Assembly (NCBI GenBank): GCA_034231615.1
Contig: CM067306.1
Location: 40,153,101 to 40,217,100 of the forward strand
Length of the DNA: 64,000 nt
Source: Meghimatium bilineatum
Lineage: Eukaryota; Mollusca; Gastropoda; Stylommatophora; Philomycidae
Direction: 5' to 3'
Shown piece after piece: positions 43,405-55,070 of the stretch. The notes below the pieces were generated by a model, which was not told the DNA's origin, did no database searches, and was given only the letters and a program-made list of their open reading frames with translations. Both the position numbers and the translations under genes were made by a program. Numbering within the stretch: position 1 is the first letter of the stretch; each line of letters begins with the position of its first letter.

Positions 43405-43815
43405 CCGTATACGATTGTGAGGTATGGACATTGAATAAAACAATTATAATGACAATCTCTGCTTTCGATATGAGATGCTACAGAAGCATTTTACGTATAT
43501 GAGCAGCTAAAAAGACACGTCAATATGTGTTAAGATAAAAAAAAATGTCGGAGAGGGCTGGCTCCTTAACGACATCATAATTGTGGTTTTCTTTTGTCAT
43601 ATAAAGAGACATAGCAACATGGAAAGATTAGTAGCTGAAGGCATAAGTAGCAGCAACAGGGGAAGAGGGCATCCAAAACGACGATGGTGAAGTGATATAT
43701 CAGATTGCTTAAACATGTCTCGAGCTGCGGCAAGTCAACTCGCTCAGGATCGAGTAGTGTTCAGAGAATCCATAAGGAAGACCATGTTCTGGGAAGAATA
43801 TGTCACATGATGATG
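43405..43815 (+). pseudogene. LINE C-terminal remnant
   Basis: EVWTLNKTI, SAFDMRCYRSILRI, then out of frame KRHSNMERLVAEGI-like and GRGHPKRRW-like segments, ending in a GATGAT repeat. Heavily broken. Confidence 0.65.
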
Positions 43816-44344
43816 ATGATGAGTTAGTCGTCAGGTCATCTTCACGGTACTCCAGACACGGCTAAATGTGCTCCGATCTCATATTCAGTATATCCTTCAG
43901 CATGTGGTAACTGCTCCTGTTCTCAATTCTGTGTTGGTTTATACTTCTTTCTGTATTCTTATTTCTAGCAGCACCACGTTTTACCGCACCCACCCAGACC
44001 CCCCCCCCCCTTCACAGCTCCTGCATTCTAGCCATAGACACTGAAGAAGACAAACATCCTATATCTTTCAACTGGTTCAACTGGTGCTGGAAGTATGTTG
44101 TGATAGGCCAAAGTTGTGCCATATAGGCATAGCACATCCGTTTCCTGCTATTTATTTATCGAATGGACGTCATAGTTGAGGTACGTGGTCAGGTCTATTT
44201 TAACTCCACCTTTTTCGTCAAAACAAAAATTCAACACTGCATTTTTACGTTAGAGAATGACATGAAGTTTGGGAATTGATTGCGTAATAAATACTTCATG
44301 CCCGTGCTGTCGCCACGCCGTGTACATGATGAGTTTTGCCACGT
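43816..44344. other. no recognised feature
   Basis: Short poly-C tract near 43999 and otherwise unstructured sequence. Confidence 0.35.
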
Positions 44345-44455
44345 CATGTACATGGTGACCGACTAGATTGACCCCGACCGACTAGATTAGACTGACCCAC
44401 TCGATTAGACAGACCAACTTGATTAGACGGACCGACTCGATTATGGTTTCGACTC
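44345..44455. repeat. gattagac-type repeat, small upstream block
   Basis: Six units of the kind gattagacggaccgactc, the same motif as the larger array at 44890-45220. Confidence 0.85.
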
Positions 44456-44644
44456 GAATGGCGTACATAGCATCTTGTGTTTTTGTGTGACACCGTAAAC
44501 ATCAATTGAAAAATGGATTATTTTCCTATTTCGTCTAGAATGTGGTGCTAGTTATTTTGACAGGGGGCCCACTCATAAAGATCTTTGCCGGTGCGATGGA
44601 CTACGTGCATCAGAGCTGAAATTTTCTGAGTGTAGCCATTATTT

Positions 44645-44885
44645 TCACACGCTTCCAGACTACCAACAGAGAGCATGCCACATATGGCCATGACACATAA
44701 CCATAACGGCTATAAAGCCTTTAGGCATACCACTTAAACGATGGATCACAGAAATCAAAGAAGCCAGAGGAACACGATTACAAACAACGCACAAGAATAC
44801 CATCACTAGAGAACTCTTTCACCCCTGACGCAGCAAGGCAAGTAAGGGCCACAAAGAAATAGATGGATAGATAAAAAGAGAGACA
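44645..44885 (+). pseudogene. LINE 3' end with GATA-type tail
   Basis: ttccagactaccaacagagag, catgacacataaccataacgg, cgatggatcacagaaatcaaag, ending tagatggatagataaa. Same family as 10973-11475. Confidence 0.75.
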
Positions 44886-44889
44886 GACG

Positions 44890-45220
44890 GACGGATGGGA
44901 CAGACGGGACGTACAGACTGGATTAGACGAACAGATTTTATTAGACGGACCGACTAGATTAGTCGGACCGACTGGATTAGACGGACAGACTCGATTCAAC
45001 GGACCAATTAGATTAGACGGACCGAATTGATTAGACGGACCGACTAGATTAGTCGGACCGACTGGATTAGACGGACAGACTCGATTCAACGGACCAACTA
45101 GATTAGACGGACGGACTCGATTAGACTTATCGACTCGATTAGACGGACAGACAAGATTAGGCGGACAGACTCGATTCGACGGACCGATTCGATTAGACGG
45201 AACGACTCGATTAGACATGG
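44890..45220. repeat. 17-bp repeat (gattagacggaccgact), about 19 units
   Basis: It follows directly after the LINE GATA/GACA tail. The block gactagattagtcggaccga + ctggattagacggacagact occurs twice, 99-105 bp apart. Confidence 0.9.
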
Positions 45221-45239
45221 TGAGTGGTTTTTATTTAAA

Positions 45240-45345
45240 AAATGTATCCTCCATCAGAAACAAACCCAGTTCTTACTGTGAGTCAAACTCTGAACCTCAC
45301 AGGTGTGAAACCAACGCTCTAGCCTTTCAGTCATGAACCACACAA
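45240..45345 (-). mobile_element. tRNA-derived SINE head
   Basis: Minus strand gactgaaaggctagagcg (A box) and gttcagagtttgactc (B-box-like), about 40 bp apart as in a tRNA. The body after it is unclear. Confidence 0.5.
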
Positions 45346-45459
45346 CCAAACATCGGTAATGGCGCCCCTGATAGGTACTTATGACGCCTCCAACTGGGCC
45401 GGATCCCCCTGCCTAGTTTAGAGGCTGCATGTGTACTCATCAGTTACATACTTAGAATG

Positions 45460-45660
45460 AAGGAAGACAGAATTCCACGACAAGTCTTCATGTGGACACC
45501 AGACGGAGAAAGAAACAGGGAAGACCAAAAACAACGCTCAGAAGGACATTTACGAATGAATTAAAATCAACAGGCATAAATGCACAAGACCTGCAATCCT
45601 TGGCAACTGATTGACAGGCATGGAGAGCTATGACATGCTATGTGCCAAACTTGGAAAAAG
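45460..45660 (+). pseudogene. LINE C-terminal remnant
   Basis: DRIPRQVFMWTPDGE in one frame, then QGRPKTTLRRTFTNELKSTG and AQDLQSLATD-QAWRAM in another: the conserved GRPKTTWRRT ... DR-W LINE tail. Confidence 0.72.
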
Positions 45661-45854
45661 AGGAACTGACTCACTGATATGTACTCAGTCTCAATTAGAA
45701 GATCTCTAACAATATGCATGCTTATGATTGCAGTTGCTCGCTGAATAAACATATTTTTCACTCTAACTACATTGTTATATAAATCAAAAAACATAAGTCT
45801 CGAACTTAGACCAACTAGATTCAAGTCTTGTTATACATTATATTAGAGATGTAT

Positions 45855-46130
45855 GCAGATGTAACCAGAACCATTGCTTTCAATAGTGAAACGACGAAAA
45901 CTAGCATGGTTCGGACATTTACGCAGACATGATTCCTTGTCAAAAACAATACTGCATAGAACCGTCAAATAAGGAAGAAGCAAAAGAGTTCAAATAAAGA
46001 CAAGAACAGACAACATCAAGGAATGGACAGGACTAGATTTTCCTCACTCTTCCGCATCGTTGAAGATAGAAACCGATGGAAGGCTATGTGTGCTGAAGCA
46101 TCCAATGTGGCCATGATGAGTTACGCGTTT
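45855..46130 (+). pseudogene. LINE C-terminal remnant
   Basis: LAWFGHLRRHDSLSKTILHRTVK then DNIKEWTGLDFPHSSAS; same family as 42617-43113, opposite orientation. Confidence 0.78.
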
Positions 46131-46166
46131 TAACATTATATTACATACATCATATAAGAGAAACAC

Positions 46167-46260
46167 ATTTGGTTGGTTGGTTGCTGATCCAGCTGTCCAT
46201 GGGCTCATGCCCTTTGACCTAATGCCATTAAATAGCATTATATTTCTGGGAAGTCTGTGG
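46167..46260. repeat. interspersed motif shared with 20817-20905
   Basis: gctgatccagctgtccatggg ctcatg here resembles gctgatctagcggttcatggg and gatcaagcagtccatgggc at 20817-20905. A small dispersed repeat of unknown type. Confidence 0.45.
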
Positions 46261-46869
46261 ATTTTCGGCCCACCCCGGGACAGAGCCAGAGAATAACTAT
46301 CACACCTCCAGGAAGGTAGGTTTCAACCTATGCACTGCTCCTAGCCACTGTAGCCAAGATAGGGTTCACTGTGCTCATTCCCCGCCACCAATTGACTACT
46401 AGTTATGCCGAACTTCTCTATTGCTTCAAGCATGCAACCAAATGTTCAAGTCAAAAGGATTGTCACGTCCTGAGTCACTGTGCCTCTATGATGGGTTTCA
46501 GCCATAGGAAAAAACAGTTATGTCCGTTTCCTCCTCCCCAGTGCTACACGGTACATCTCTGGCTCCCTCCCAACCACAGAGGATTCATACATATATATTC
46601 AGGCAAACATGAAACACATTTCAACAACAAAATAAAAGCATAATTGTATAGATGACGTGCTATGAAGCTTCTCTAAGAAGATAACCTCAATATAACGACA
46701 TGTCATCGTATAAAGTTTTCTGTTGCATGGATGGTATGTCTAGTGGGCCATTCGTGAGACCCACAGGCGCAACCACATGCGTAGAAACACCTTTAGAATT
46801 ATAAGTTGTTCTAAAGGTATTTCTAATTCTAATTTTAATAAGGGTGTACTAACAATAATATTAAAACTC
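46261..46869. other. no recognised feature
   Basis: A 90-codon plus frame (46371-46643) has several Cys/His but no known zinc-finger spacing that I can support. Confidence 0.35.
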
Positions 46870-46955
46870 AAGATTCCACCCGTGTGTTGTCCGGCCTGAG
46901 AGGGGGGGGGGACAAAGAATATAAACACTGTTTGTAACAGTATATTCTTGTGAGA
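46870..46955 (+). mobile_element. SINE-A 5' fragment
   Basis: cccgtgtgttgtccggcctg, then a G run, acaaagaatataaacactgt: the SINE-A head only. Confidence 0.6.
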
Positions 46956-47264
46956 TGAAGGAGTTGTTACTGTATATTAGTTTTGAATGAAGAACAGCAT
47001 TATTATTATTGGTTTTGCGTTCCGAACCCTGGGTTCTATGTTTGATCAACAATGACTGCTAACGTAGATCTCTTCTTGGTTTTAATAAGTGCTTACCAAT
47101 GAACACAGAGGCACTTCTTATTACATAATCAGAATGTCGTTTAATATAATTTCAAACCAATGACACAAATCAATATTAAACTCTAGAGTAATTGATATAT
47201 CCGAGACGTATAATATATCATCAATATAAAATGTACAATGTCAAGATATTCATAAACTGCTCTA

Positions 47265-47475
47265 GCACTTCCGTTAAAGGCACACGTTATAACATGAGCT
47301 TAATGAGATTATAGACTATCTCATTATTCTACTATGTATCTCTATGATACTTCACCAATACGAAATGCTAAGGTTTCACAACTACCCTAGCACATCCAGG
47401 AATTTGGCGCACGTCGTGGTATAAGCTTAATGAGATTCTAGACCATCTCATTAATCTACTACTAATCTCACTTTT
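47265..47475. repeat. ~130-bp direct duplication
   Basis: gcttaatgagattatagac + tatctcattattctacta and gcttaatgagattctagac + catctcattaatctacta, about 125 bp apart. Confidence 0.7.
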
Positions 47476-47479
47476 TGGT

Positions 47480-48275
47480 CAACTAACTTTGTTTCCAGTT
47501 GTTGAAGTCAACAAGGGACTTGTCTCCTGTGAGACAAGTACTAACTCTCCACACACGTCCCGGGGACTCTGTGTGATCCTGTCGACTGATCTTGGGACTC
47601 CGTGGGACACTCTCTGCTGTGACCGACTCGGGGCTCTGCTTTTCTGTCTGCCGGTGAGGCACTCGACCACACCCCTCCTATACTCCCCACCTATCCACTC
47701 TCTTCTCGTCCGCACGTCACTGCTTCTGACTCCGCCTCTAGATTATCACCTGTCAACTCCTGTACGCGTTTCTTAGACCATGCGTAACGTTTGATGTTCC
47801 TCTTTGGTCGGAGGCTATGCCCTTGGCGTTACGCACTTAATACTTCTTGCCAATTCCATTGTCTGGTTGTTTAGTATCCACGAGTTCAGACGGACTGTGT
47901 GAGTTTGTAGACACTCGTCTGAGCTAGACCAAACATCCCATTGTCCTTTCTGGGGTATGGTGTAGTGGCGTCGTCTGCCACCTGCGATCGAGTGCGTGGA
48001 TGCATCCTTTCTGATAATTACTTTTGCCCTTGGGCCAAACCGTGTAAGCTTGTCTCAGACTTTCTGTCTGACATCTGCGCGACAACTCGTCTGCAATTTA
48101 AGGTATCTGTATCAACATTTTCACAGGAGCAAAACATTCGATGTGTTGCATTTCCCCAGTTCATCTCTTGCTAACCGTGAAGGGTTCTCACTTCTTACTG
48201 TGAAACCCCCTGCCTGTGAAGGGTTCTGCAACCAGATACTATCACATGTTTACGTTCCATTACCTTCCATGTTAA
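47480..48275. other. GC-richer unassigned stretch
   Basis: Composition is clearly less AT-rich than the surroundings. Plus-strand frames at 47489-47776 and 47996-48307 and a minus frame at 47479-47715 are open but show no motif I recognise. It could be a host exon region, a promoter or an LTR-like piece. Confidence 0.4.
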
Positions 48276-48279
48276 CGTA

Positions 48280-48485
48280 CGAGGCAACTAAGGAGGTTAT
48301 GGGGTGAAGTTAGCTGTCTCATCTCATATAGGATCAAAGTGATCCAAATCATACTGAAGTCGGATGTGTCATGACGAAAGGCGCAGATATTGCAGCAATG
48401 CAGCAAACTATGACACAGCGCATTTCGTTCTAATGATTACATCCTGTTAATCTGCAGGTGTTTGAGAACGAACGTAGAAGATTAA
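48280..48485 (+). mobile_element. SINE-A, 5'-truncated
   Basis: gaggcaactaaggaggttatg, tcatactgaagtcggatgtg, ctgcaggtgtttgagaacgaac, then a corrupted GAA tail. Confidence 0.75.
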
Positions 48486-48529
48486 GAGAACCCAAGATTC
48501 CACTGAAGCAACCATATACGTGTTTCTTC

Positions 48530-48741
48530 TTCTTCTTATTTCCTTCCTCTTTTACCATTTTCGGGTGTCGAGGGAGATACAAGGTTTTTGTTCTCACTTT
48601 TCTGGCAGCTTCAGATAATGTTATTTGGTGTTCGTGTAATGTCTCTTTGATGTTGTCGATCCAGTGTACTCTAGGTCTACCCTTGGCTCTTCTTTCTGCT
48701 TCTCCTCTCTTCGTATCCGCCATTGTTGGAATGTTCTCCAC
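48530..48741 (-). pseudogene. LINE C-terminal remnant
   Basis: Minus strand: GEAERRAKGRPRVHWIDNIKETL, HQITLSEAARKVRTKTLYL. Same family as 28325-28620. Confidence 0.78.
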
Positions 48742-49206
48742 GTGAAATTTATTTTAGCGAATTACTTGTTATGAACAGAATAAATCATCTACCGAATCGC
48801 TAGGTCTGTCGTAGAGTCCTCTTTATTCTGGTCATAGGAAAATCCTAAAGAATCGCATATAATAGCCTAATTCAGATGAAAACATGAAATACACATCTCA
48901 AGAGTCACGAAAGATTGTTTACTACGCCATCTTGATATACGTATTTACGGAATATTTATGTTTGTCACCCAGCAACAGAATACCTGTTGATCTCAGCTGT
49001 GTCAGTGTTTGTACAAGGCCGTCATGGTTTGTATTAGTCGAGGAATTTCCATACACCTGCGCAATTCGTGTATGGCTATGTTTGTATTTTGTCTGTGTTC
49101 ATATTTCATACTTGCGAGAGGTAAAGACGCGCAGACAAATGTTAAAATAACTTTTTTGGACTTGCTGTGTGTAATGTTATAAATCACACTATTCTACCCA
49201 TCGTCT

Positions 49207-49395
49207 TATTCTGCATTCGTTCTCAATCTCCTGCAGATGAATAGGGTGCAGTCCGGAGAACGGAATGCATTATGCAACGGTTTACAGATTGGTTGTGATA
49301 TCTGCGCCTTTCCGGCTGACACATCCGACTTCAGTATTGATTCTGGGTCACTTGGATCCTCAATGGGACAGCCAACTCTACCACGAATACTTCTC
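49207..49395 (-). mobile_element. SINE-A, minus orientation, at the edge of the large duplication
   Basis: ttctgcattcgttctcaatc, gtgcagtccggagaacggaatg, tcctcaatgggacagccaact. Its right half corresponds to positions 1-57 of the window, so the duplicated unit extends left of position 1. Confidence 0.75.
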
Positions 49396-49804
49396 ATGTG
49401 CATTGCAGGCAGAGCCGTGGATACATTTTCTTTGAGGATAGAGTTTGACCTAAAAACAATGTATTCACTCGTTTTCGTGTGTAAATACCTTTTTCTGATG
49501 TGAAAATTGATGACATTTTTTCTGTGAAAAATCGCCGAGGGATGGGTTTTACCCAACTTTTGGATAATATTCTAGTCATGTTCTAATTTTCGGGGGAGGG
49601 GGGGGGGGTGTTGAGCGCGCTTTGAGATCATGTTTACTATTGGGATTTCTCTTCCAGTTTGAGCAGCCTTCTGAATCTCTCTTGTTTGGATATCACGCAT
49701 TAACTGATACGACTGTGCTAGTCTATAGTGCTGACGAAAAATCGTCGATTTTATCAAGAATTTCTCTTTCGCATTAATATTTGCTGCGTGTACTTGCTAT
49801 GACT

Positions 49805-50190
49805 ACCAGCAGATAGCATGCCACAAATGGCCATGACACATAGACATCACGACTATAAAGCCAGAGGCAGACCATGTAAAAGATTAATCACAGAAATCAA
49901 AGAAGCCACAAGAACAAGCTTACAAACAGCACACAAGAAGCCCATCTCCAGAGAACTCTTCCACCATTGACGCCGCAAGGCAAACAAAGGTCACAGCATA
50001 TAGATAGATAGATAGATAGACAGACAGGCAGGAAGGCAGGCAGGCAGGGCAGGCAGACAGACAGACCGACCGACGGACGGACGGACGGACTGACCAGACA
50101 GACAGACAGGCAGGCAAGCAGGCAGACAGACAGACAGACCGACCGACGGATGGGCGGACGGACTGACCAGACAGACAGACAGACAGGACT
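49805..50190 (+). pseudogene. LINE 3' end with GATA tail and GACA/GACG microsatellite (copy 2)
   Basis: Copy-2 version of 485-555 but with about 295 extra bases: LINE tail (atcaaagaagccacaagaac ... atagatagatagatagatag) running into gacagacaggcagg-type tetranucleotide repeats. Open minus-strand frames rich in Cys/Ser/Pro here are microsatellite artefacts. Confidence 0.82.
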
Positions 50191-50259
50191 TGTCTAACGT
50201 CTCTTGCTTGAGCACTGTCCAAAACATACAACTGAACGAAATCTGGAATTTTTGCTGTG

Positions 50260-51026
50260 TGTCGGTTGTATATGAGAAGTTTTATGATAAGTTTGTCCAT
50301 GAACTGTTAAAACACATGGACCTCGATCATGACAATCCGTAATTCTTTGATGGCATTAACGTGAAAGAAAGCGCGCTATTATAAGAGCGAATATTCTTGC
50401 GAAAATGTGTGCATTTAGGGTGCTTATTATCAGAGATAATCAAGCGCAGGTATTTGGGATACTCCAATTGGCTTTGAGTGCATGATCTTTCCCTTTCAGC
50501 AACAACGTATAAACTTGCCATCGTTAGTAATTCGTCCAAACAATTTTTAGCACCACAAAATTGACATACAATATCAATAATTCCAGTTATGTGCAGCAAT
50601 ACGATCCTCAGTAAAATGTGCAGCTTCACTTAAAATTGATGACTTCGACACATTTGTGAACATGAGTGAGTATCGACATCTGCAGCTCGACGTCTCTGCG
50701 TCTTCTCAACAGTTTCATGCTGTCTGTGACGACGTTGATATTCTCTATTGATAAATTGTCGATTTTCTCTTTGCGCTGGTGATCCTATCTTAGCTCGACG
50801 CCGATACAAATGAGCATCCTTAGCAAGTCTTGTTTGTATTTGTTGAAGGGTTTCTTGATCAATTCTTTGCACCTCTCTTTCAATTCAATGTCTGTGGTCT
50901 GCAGCAGTTGCAGCACGAATCCGAGCGAGTGACTCTGTACTTTGACGACTCAACCATCTTGCTTTTCGCTCTTTTGGTTGTTTTTTTTTTTGGATGTTTT
51001 CTTGCATATAGATTTTCTTTATCCAT
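50260..51026 (-). pseudogene. Helitron-type transposon ORF, N-terminal remnant (copy 2)
   Basis: Copy-2 partner of the Helitron-like remnant at 640-1392, with the same ATG (51026-51024), RRHRQHETVEKTQRRR, CQFCGAKNCLDE and HFRKNIRSYNSALSF signals. It has its own small differences, including a 3-bp deletion near the cysteine motif (ttccagttatg versus ttccacagttatg). Non-functional. Confidence 0.68.
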
Positions 51027-51084
51027 TATTTAAATCAAATTATATGTATGTTTTAAATATAATGTATTTTAGATAATTTTAACC

Positions 51085-51366
51085 GCCCGTGTTTTGCCGG
51101 GGCCCGAACGGGGAGCAAAGAATAGCAACACTGTTTACATTTCCACGCATGTCGTAAAAGGCGACTAAGTAGGTTATGGGATGGAGTTGGCTGTCCCATC
51201 CCATGTAAGGTCAGTGACCCAAAGCTGTGCTGAAATCGGATGTGTCCGGCCGAAAGGCGCAGGTATCGCAGCAATGCTGTAGACCATGACACAACGCATT
51301 ATGTTCTAAGCACTACATCCTGCTAATCTGCAGGAGTTTGAGAACGAATGCAGAAGAAGAAGTAGA
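51085..51366 (+). mobile_element. SINE-A, copy-2 partner with TSD
   Basis: Same insertion as 1451-1732 in the second large copy. It is 282 bp, flanked by agataattttaacc and agataactttaacc (one mismatch). Confidence 0.87.
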
Positions 51367-52009
51367 AGATAACTTTAACCACAAGCCGATACATAAGTCT
51401 ACATATCAATGACATCTGTATAAAAAATGTTGTCTGCTTTGAATAACATCATAATACCAATCTGGATCTCTTATAAGATTGGATCTCGAACGGAATTCCG
51501 TGTCGTAAATGCACTATTTATAGAGCGTTCAGGAGATGACAGAACATGGTTATTATACTATATGTATGTAGTTTTGACTAAAAAGTCTTCATCAGGGGGA
51601 GCAACAGTAACGACAATCTCTGCATCAATAAATAAATGTACATTGAAACACACGATAAAGACACACAATGGGTGACGATTAACGAAATGCTTTGATAGAA
51701 GAGTTTTCTTCCTAAAAAATTAGACACATTCCTGATTAGATTAATCAAACACACTAAATGAAACACAACAGTACATGACAAATACATGCAAATATCAGGG
51801 AGTGTTTTCTTCATCCAAAGATCAGAGTACCTACACATAAAACAATGTATGGAACAAAACAACATCTGACAAACACCTGCCGTTATCACTACATGGCGTT
51901 TGGTCAAATAGCAATAGCTTAGCAGCCACTGGATGACTGAAGAAAGAAGGGAGGAATATAGAGAAAAGAGTATATAGTAGAGAAAAGCGTGATGTTAGGG
52001 AGATCGTAT

Positions 52010-52415
52010 TTGTATCTTGCGTTCGTTCTCACAATCCTGCTACTTAGCAGAATGTATTCCGGAGAACGGAATGAGTTCTCATGTTTTACAGCTTTGCTGC
52101 GATTCTGCACCTTTCGACGTGGCATATCTGACCAATGTGACTTTTGGGACAATTTCGACGTGGCATATCTGACCAATGTGACTTTTGGGACAATTTCGAC
52201 GTGGCATATCTGACCAATGTTATTTTTGGGACAATTTCGACGTGGCATATCTGACCAATGTGACTTTTGGGACAATTTCGACGTGGCATATCTGACCAAT
52301 GTGACATTTGGGACTTTTTAGACGTGGCATATCTGACCAATGTGATTTTTGGGACACTTGGAACTAGCTGAGACAGTTAACTCCACCCCCCAAACCTACT
52401 TAGTTTCATGTCACG
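52010..52415 (-). repeat. 41-bp minisatellite inside a SINE-A copy (copy 2)
   Basis: Copy-2 partner of 2372-2735, with about one extra 41-bp unit and a few unit-specific substitutions. Confidence 0.8.
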
Positions 52416-52447
52416 ATGTTCACTTCCTTTTCATATTTCATCGTCTT

Positions 52448-52650
52448 CTTCTTCTGCTTCGTTCTCAAACTCCTGATGATTAGAATGGATTACGTTATGT
52501 CTACGTTCAGCTTTATACATTCGACTTCAGCATGACGTGTATGTCACTTTGACCCCCTATGTAATGGGACAGACAAATTCCTTAGTTGTCTCTTGCGGCG
52601 TTCATGGCATGTAATAGTGTCGCTATTCGTTGCTCTCTTTTTTATGTAGT
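52448..52650 (-). mobile_element. SINE-A, degraded (copy 2)
   Basis: Copy-2 partner of 2767-2970, with the same diverged SINE-A phrases. Confidence 0.68.
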
Positions 52651-52681
52651 TCCATCACCACACACGATCTACACACATAAT

Positions 52682-52953
52682 CTTCTTCTGCGTTCGTTCT
52701 CAAACTCCTGCAGATTATCAGGATGTAGTCCGGAGAGCGGAATGCATTGTGTCATGGTTTACAGCATTGCTGCGATGCATGTGCCTTTCGGTCTGACACA
52801 TCCGACTTCAGCATGGCTTTGGGTCACTGACCCTATATGGGATGGGACAGCCAACTCCATCCCATAACCTCCTTAGTCGCCTTTTACGACATGCGGGGAA
52901 GGTAAACAGTGTTGCTATTCTTTGCTCCCCTTTCGGGCCCGGCAACACATGGG
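52682..52953 (-). mobile_element. SINE-A, minus orientation (copy 2)
   Basis: Copy-2 partner of 3010-3281, with the same boundaries. It is somewhat closer to the apparent SINE-A consensus (for example gccttttacgac). The right target duplication has a substitution (gatataatcttct). Confidence 0.8.
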
Positions 52954-54079
52954 CGATATAATCTTCTATTACAGCCTAGTGTATTTTACAAATTAGCATA
53001 TGGTTGTTCCACCACACCCCGAATCGTTCTGTGTTAACATTTTCTCCGCCTTGTGTATTCGTGTAAAACCAAAATGACACCAAAATCCCCTCAACAGATC
53101 CACGATTCTAGGTCATCGCATAACTGCGTGGGGTGACAGATGAGCGCATTTAGCAGTGAGGAGGTGGCGGCAGGCGATGTTGTCTTGTTCACACAGGACA
53201 CACTTATGACACAACAAATAGTTGTCAAATATTCGCTCTGTGATCACAAACTAATAATATTATGTGTTAATATGTTACACCTTCAAATCAGGCATGTTGC
53301 AAGCGGTATTACAATAAGGGCTTCATTTAGTTATTGTAAACACACACAACATGTCTACACAATGTCTACACAATGTCTACACAGTATGTTTTCTTGTGTA
53401 ACTGGTTCGGCTTCTAAACATTAGGTCCTACAAGAATTCAGGTCAACTATTATATATCACGGATTTGGTAAGCCCCGCGGATTTTTGTGCAATTGTTGCT
53501 GGTTTTCTTTAATTTTTATATCGGATAAGTTATTTTGTAATAAGCTGGTAAGTTATCTTGTTATCGGGAATATATATTTGTTAAAATATTTTAAAATTAA
53601 ATTATTTACTTCTGTGAGTATATTTAACATACATTGATATCTTGTCTATCATTCATCCAGGTGACATAATCATTATGATGTCATTATTGCCATATATTAT
53701 TTCCAGAGCGTTGTCTTCTTTACGGATGTTCTGATTTTACGCGAGTGGACATGCCGCCAAGTCCATGTTTAAAAGCAAACTAAAATGTATTTTGTCTTTC
53801 GTCGTCTTGCGCGACTTACCATCAACAACCATACTGTTCATTATTATTTTTTTCATGCTATTTTCTCTATATGGCCGAAAAATATATCAGCTTTCTTGTT
53901 ATAATGTTGAGAAGTCAAACCTTTTCGACCTGTTATGTATTAGGTATTAGTTATGTTGATTATCATCTTAGCACACCGGACACGTCCATAGGTACTCCGC
54001 TTCAGTAAATCTCTCAGGGTATAACGGCTGATTGTTCTGGTCCTTTGTTGGTTCACAATATATTTTTTTGAAATCTTTG

Positions 54080-54473
54080 TTAAAGGCTCTCTTTGGGCCA
54101 CTTCATCCTCACTCCGAATTCTTGCATTCTTGATATTGACTCATGCTTATTCATCTCAAAATCCTCTGATCGTGAGGACTCACGAAGAGCAGTGAGTATG
54201 TCTGCTCGGTCCATAGGCTAACCGTCTGTTGTGGTGGCGAGACAGCTAATTTGTCGGCCCGTTCGTTTCCCTCCACGCCCGTGTGTCCGGGGACAAAAAT
54301 AAGCGTGAGTCTTAGTAGTTATGCCCGCATTTTAGCTCTCTTCAATGACTCTGCCCATTCCCTACGTACATCACCTGTTTTGACTTTCTGAATCATATTC
54401 AGTGAATCACTTAGTATGCATGCATGGGAATAGGTTTGCGATTCCAGCCAGTTAAGTGCCTGAGTTACTGTTA
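54080..54473 (-). pseudogene. LINE RNase H domain remnant (copy 2, frameshifted)
   Basis: Copy-2 counterpart of 4384-4777. A 2-bp deletion (gagacagctaa versus gagactagctaa) breaks the frame within the GNERADKLASLA motif region, so the long frame seen in copy 1 is absent here. Confidence 0.8.
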
Positions 54474-55070
54474 TGTTCTTAATTACTTATTCCTCTTGAT
54501 TCGGTTTTCTTTTTAAATCTACTGTATTCTCACAATCCTTCTGGAGCAGGCCTGTAGATAATGGGGAGAGGGTGAGGTAATCATATTTACCCAGTAAATA
54601 TACATGAAAAATACACTAGGCACGTAACCCAGAGCTCGGTAAACCCCACCCCCCACCCAACAACTTTTAGCGATTTTTCACAAGAAATGCCAATGTCTCC
54701 AAACAGCCACATTTACACACGAAAACGGACGAATGCCCCTTTGTTCTTTTTTTTTTAAAGTAAAATAAGGCTGATCATATCTACGACCCTGTTCAGTAGC
54801 GTCTCATTTCGAAGCTAGAAAATCTCTTTACCACTGATTTATTGTCCATGATTCACAGCCGTAAATTGCTACTGGAAATTTGTTTGTCAAATATCAGATG
54901 TAATTTGCAATTTAGCTTTACAGCTGGTTCCTTGCCAAACATTTTTCAATTTGGGCATTCCATAAACTACGGCAACTATTGGGGGGGGGGGCATATTTGA
55001 CAATTGATTGGGGAGGGGAAGTTAGGGAGTAACACAATTTGACGTGAATCATGACCATCTTCTGTATATA

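Noticed and set aside
44778-45218. 146-codon minus-strand ORF rich in SNRVGP
   Set aside because: Translation of the gattagacgg array.
49920-50300. Cys/Ser/Pro-rich minus-strand ORF that looks like a secreted peptide
   Set aside because: It is a GACA/GACG microsatellite read in frame, following a LINE tail.
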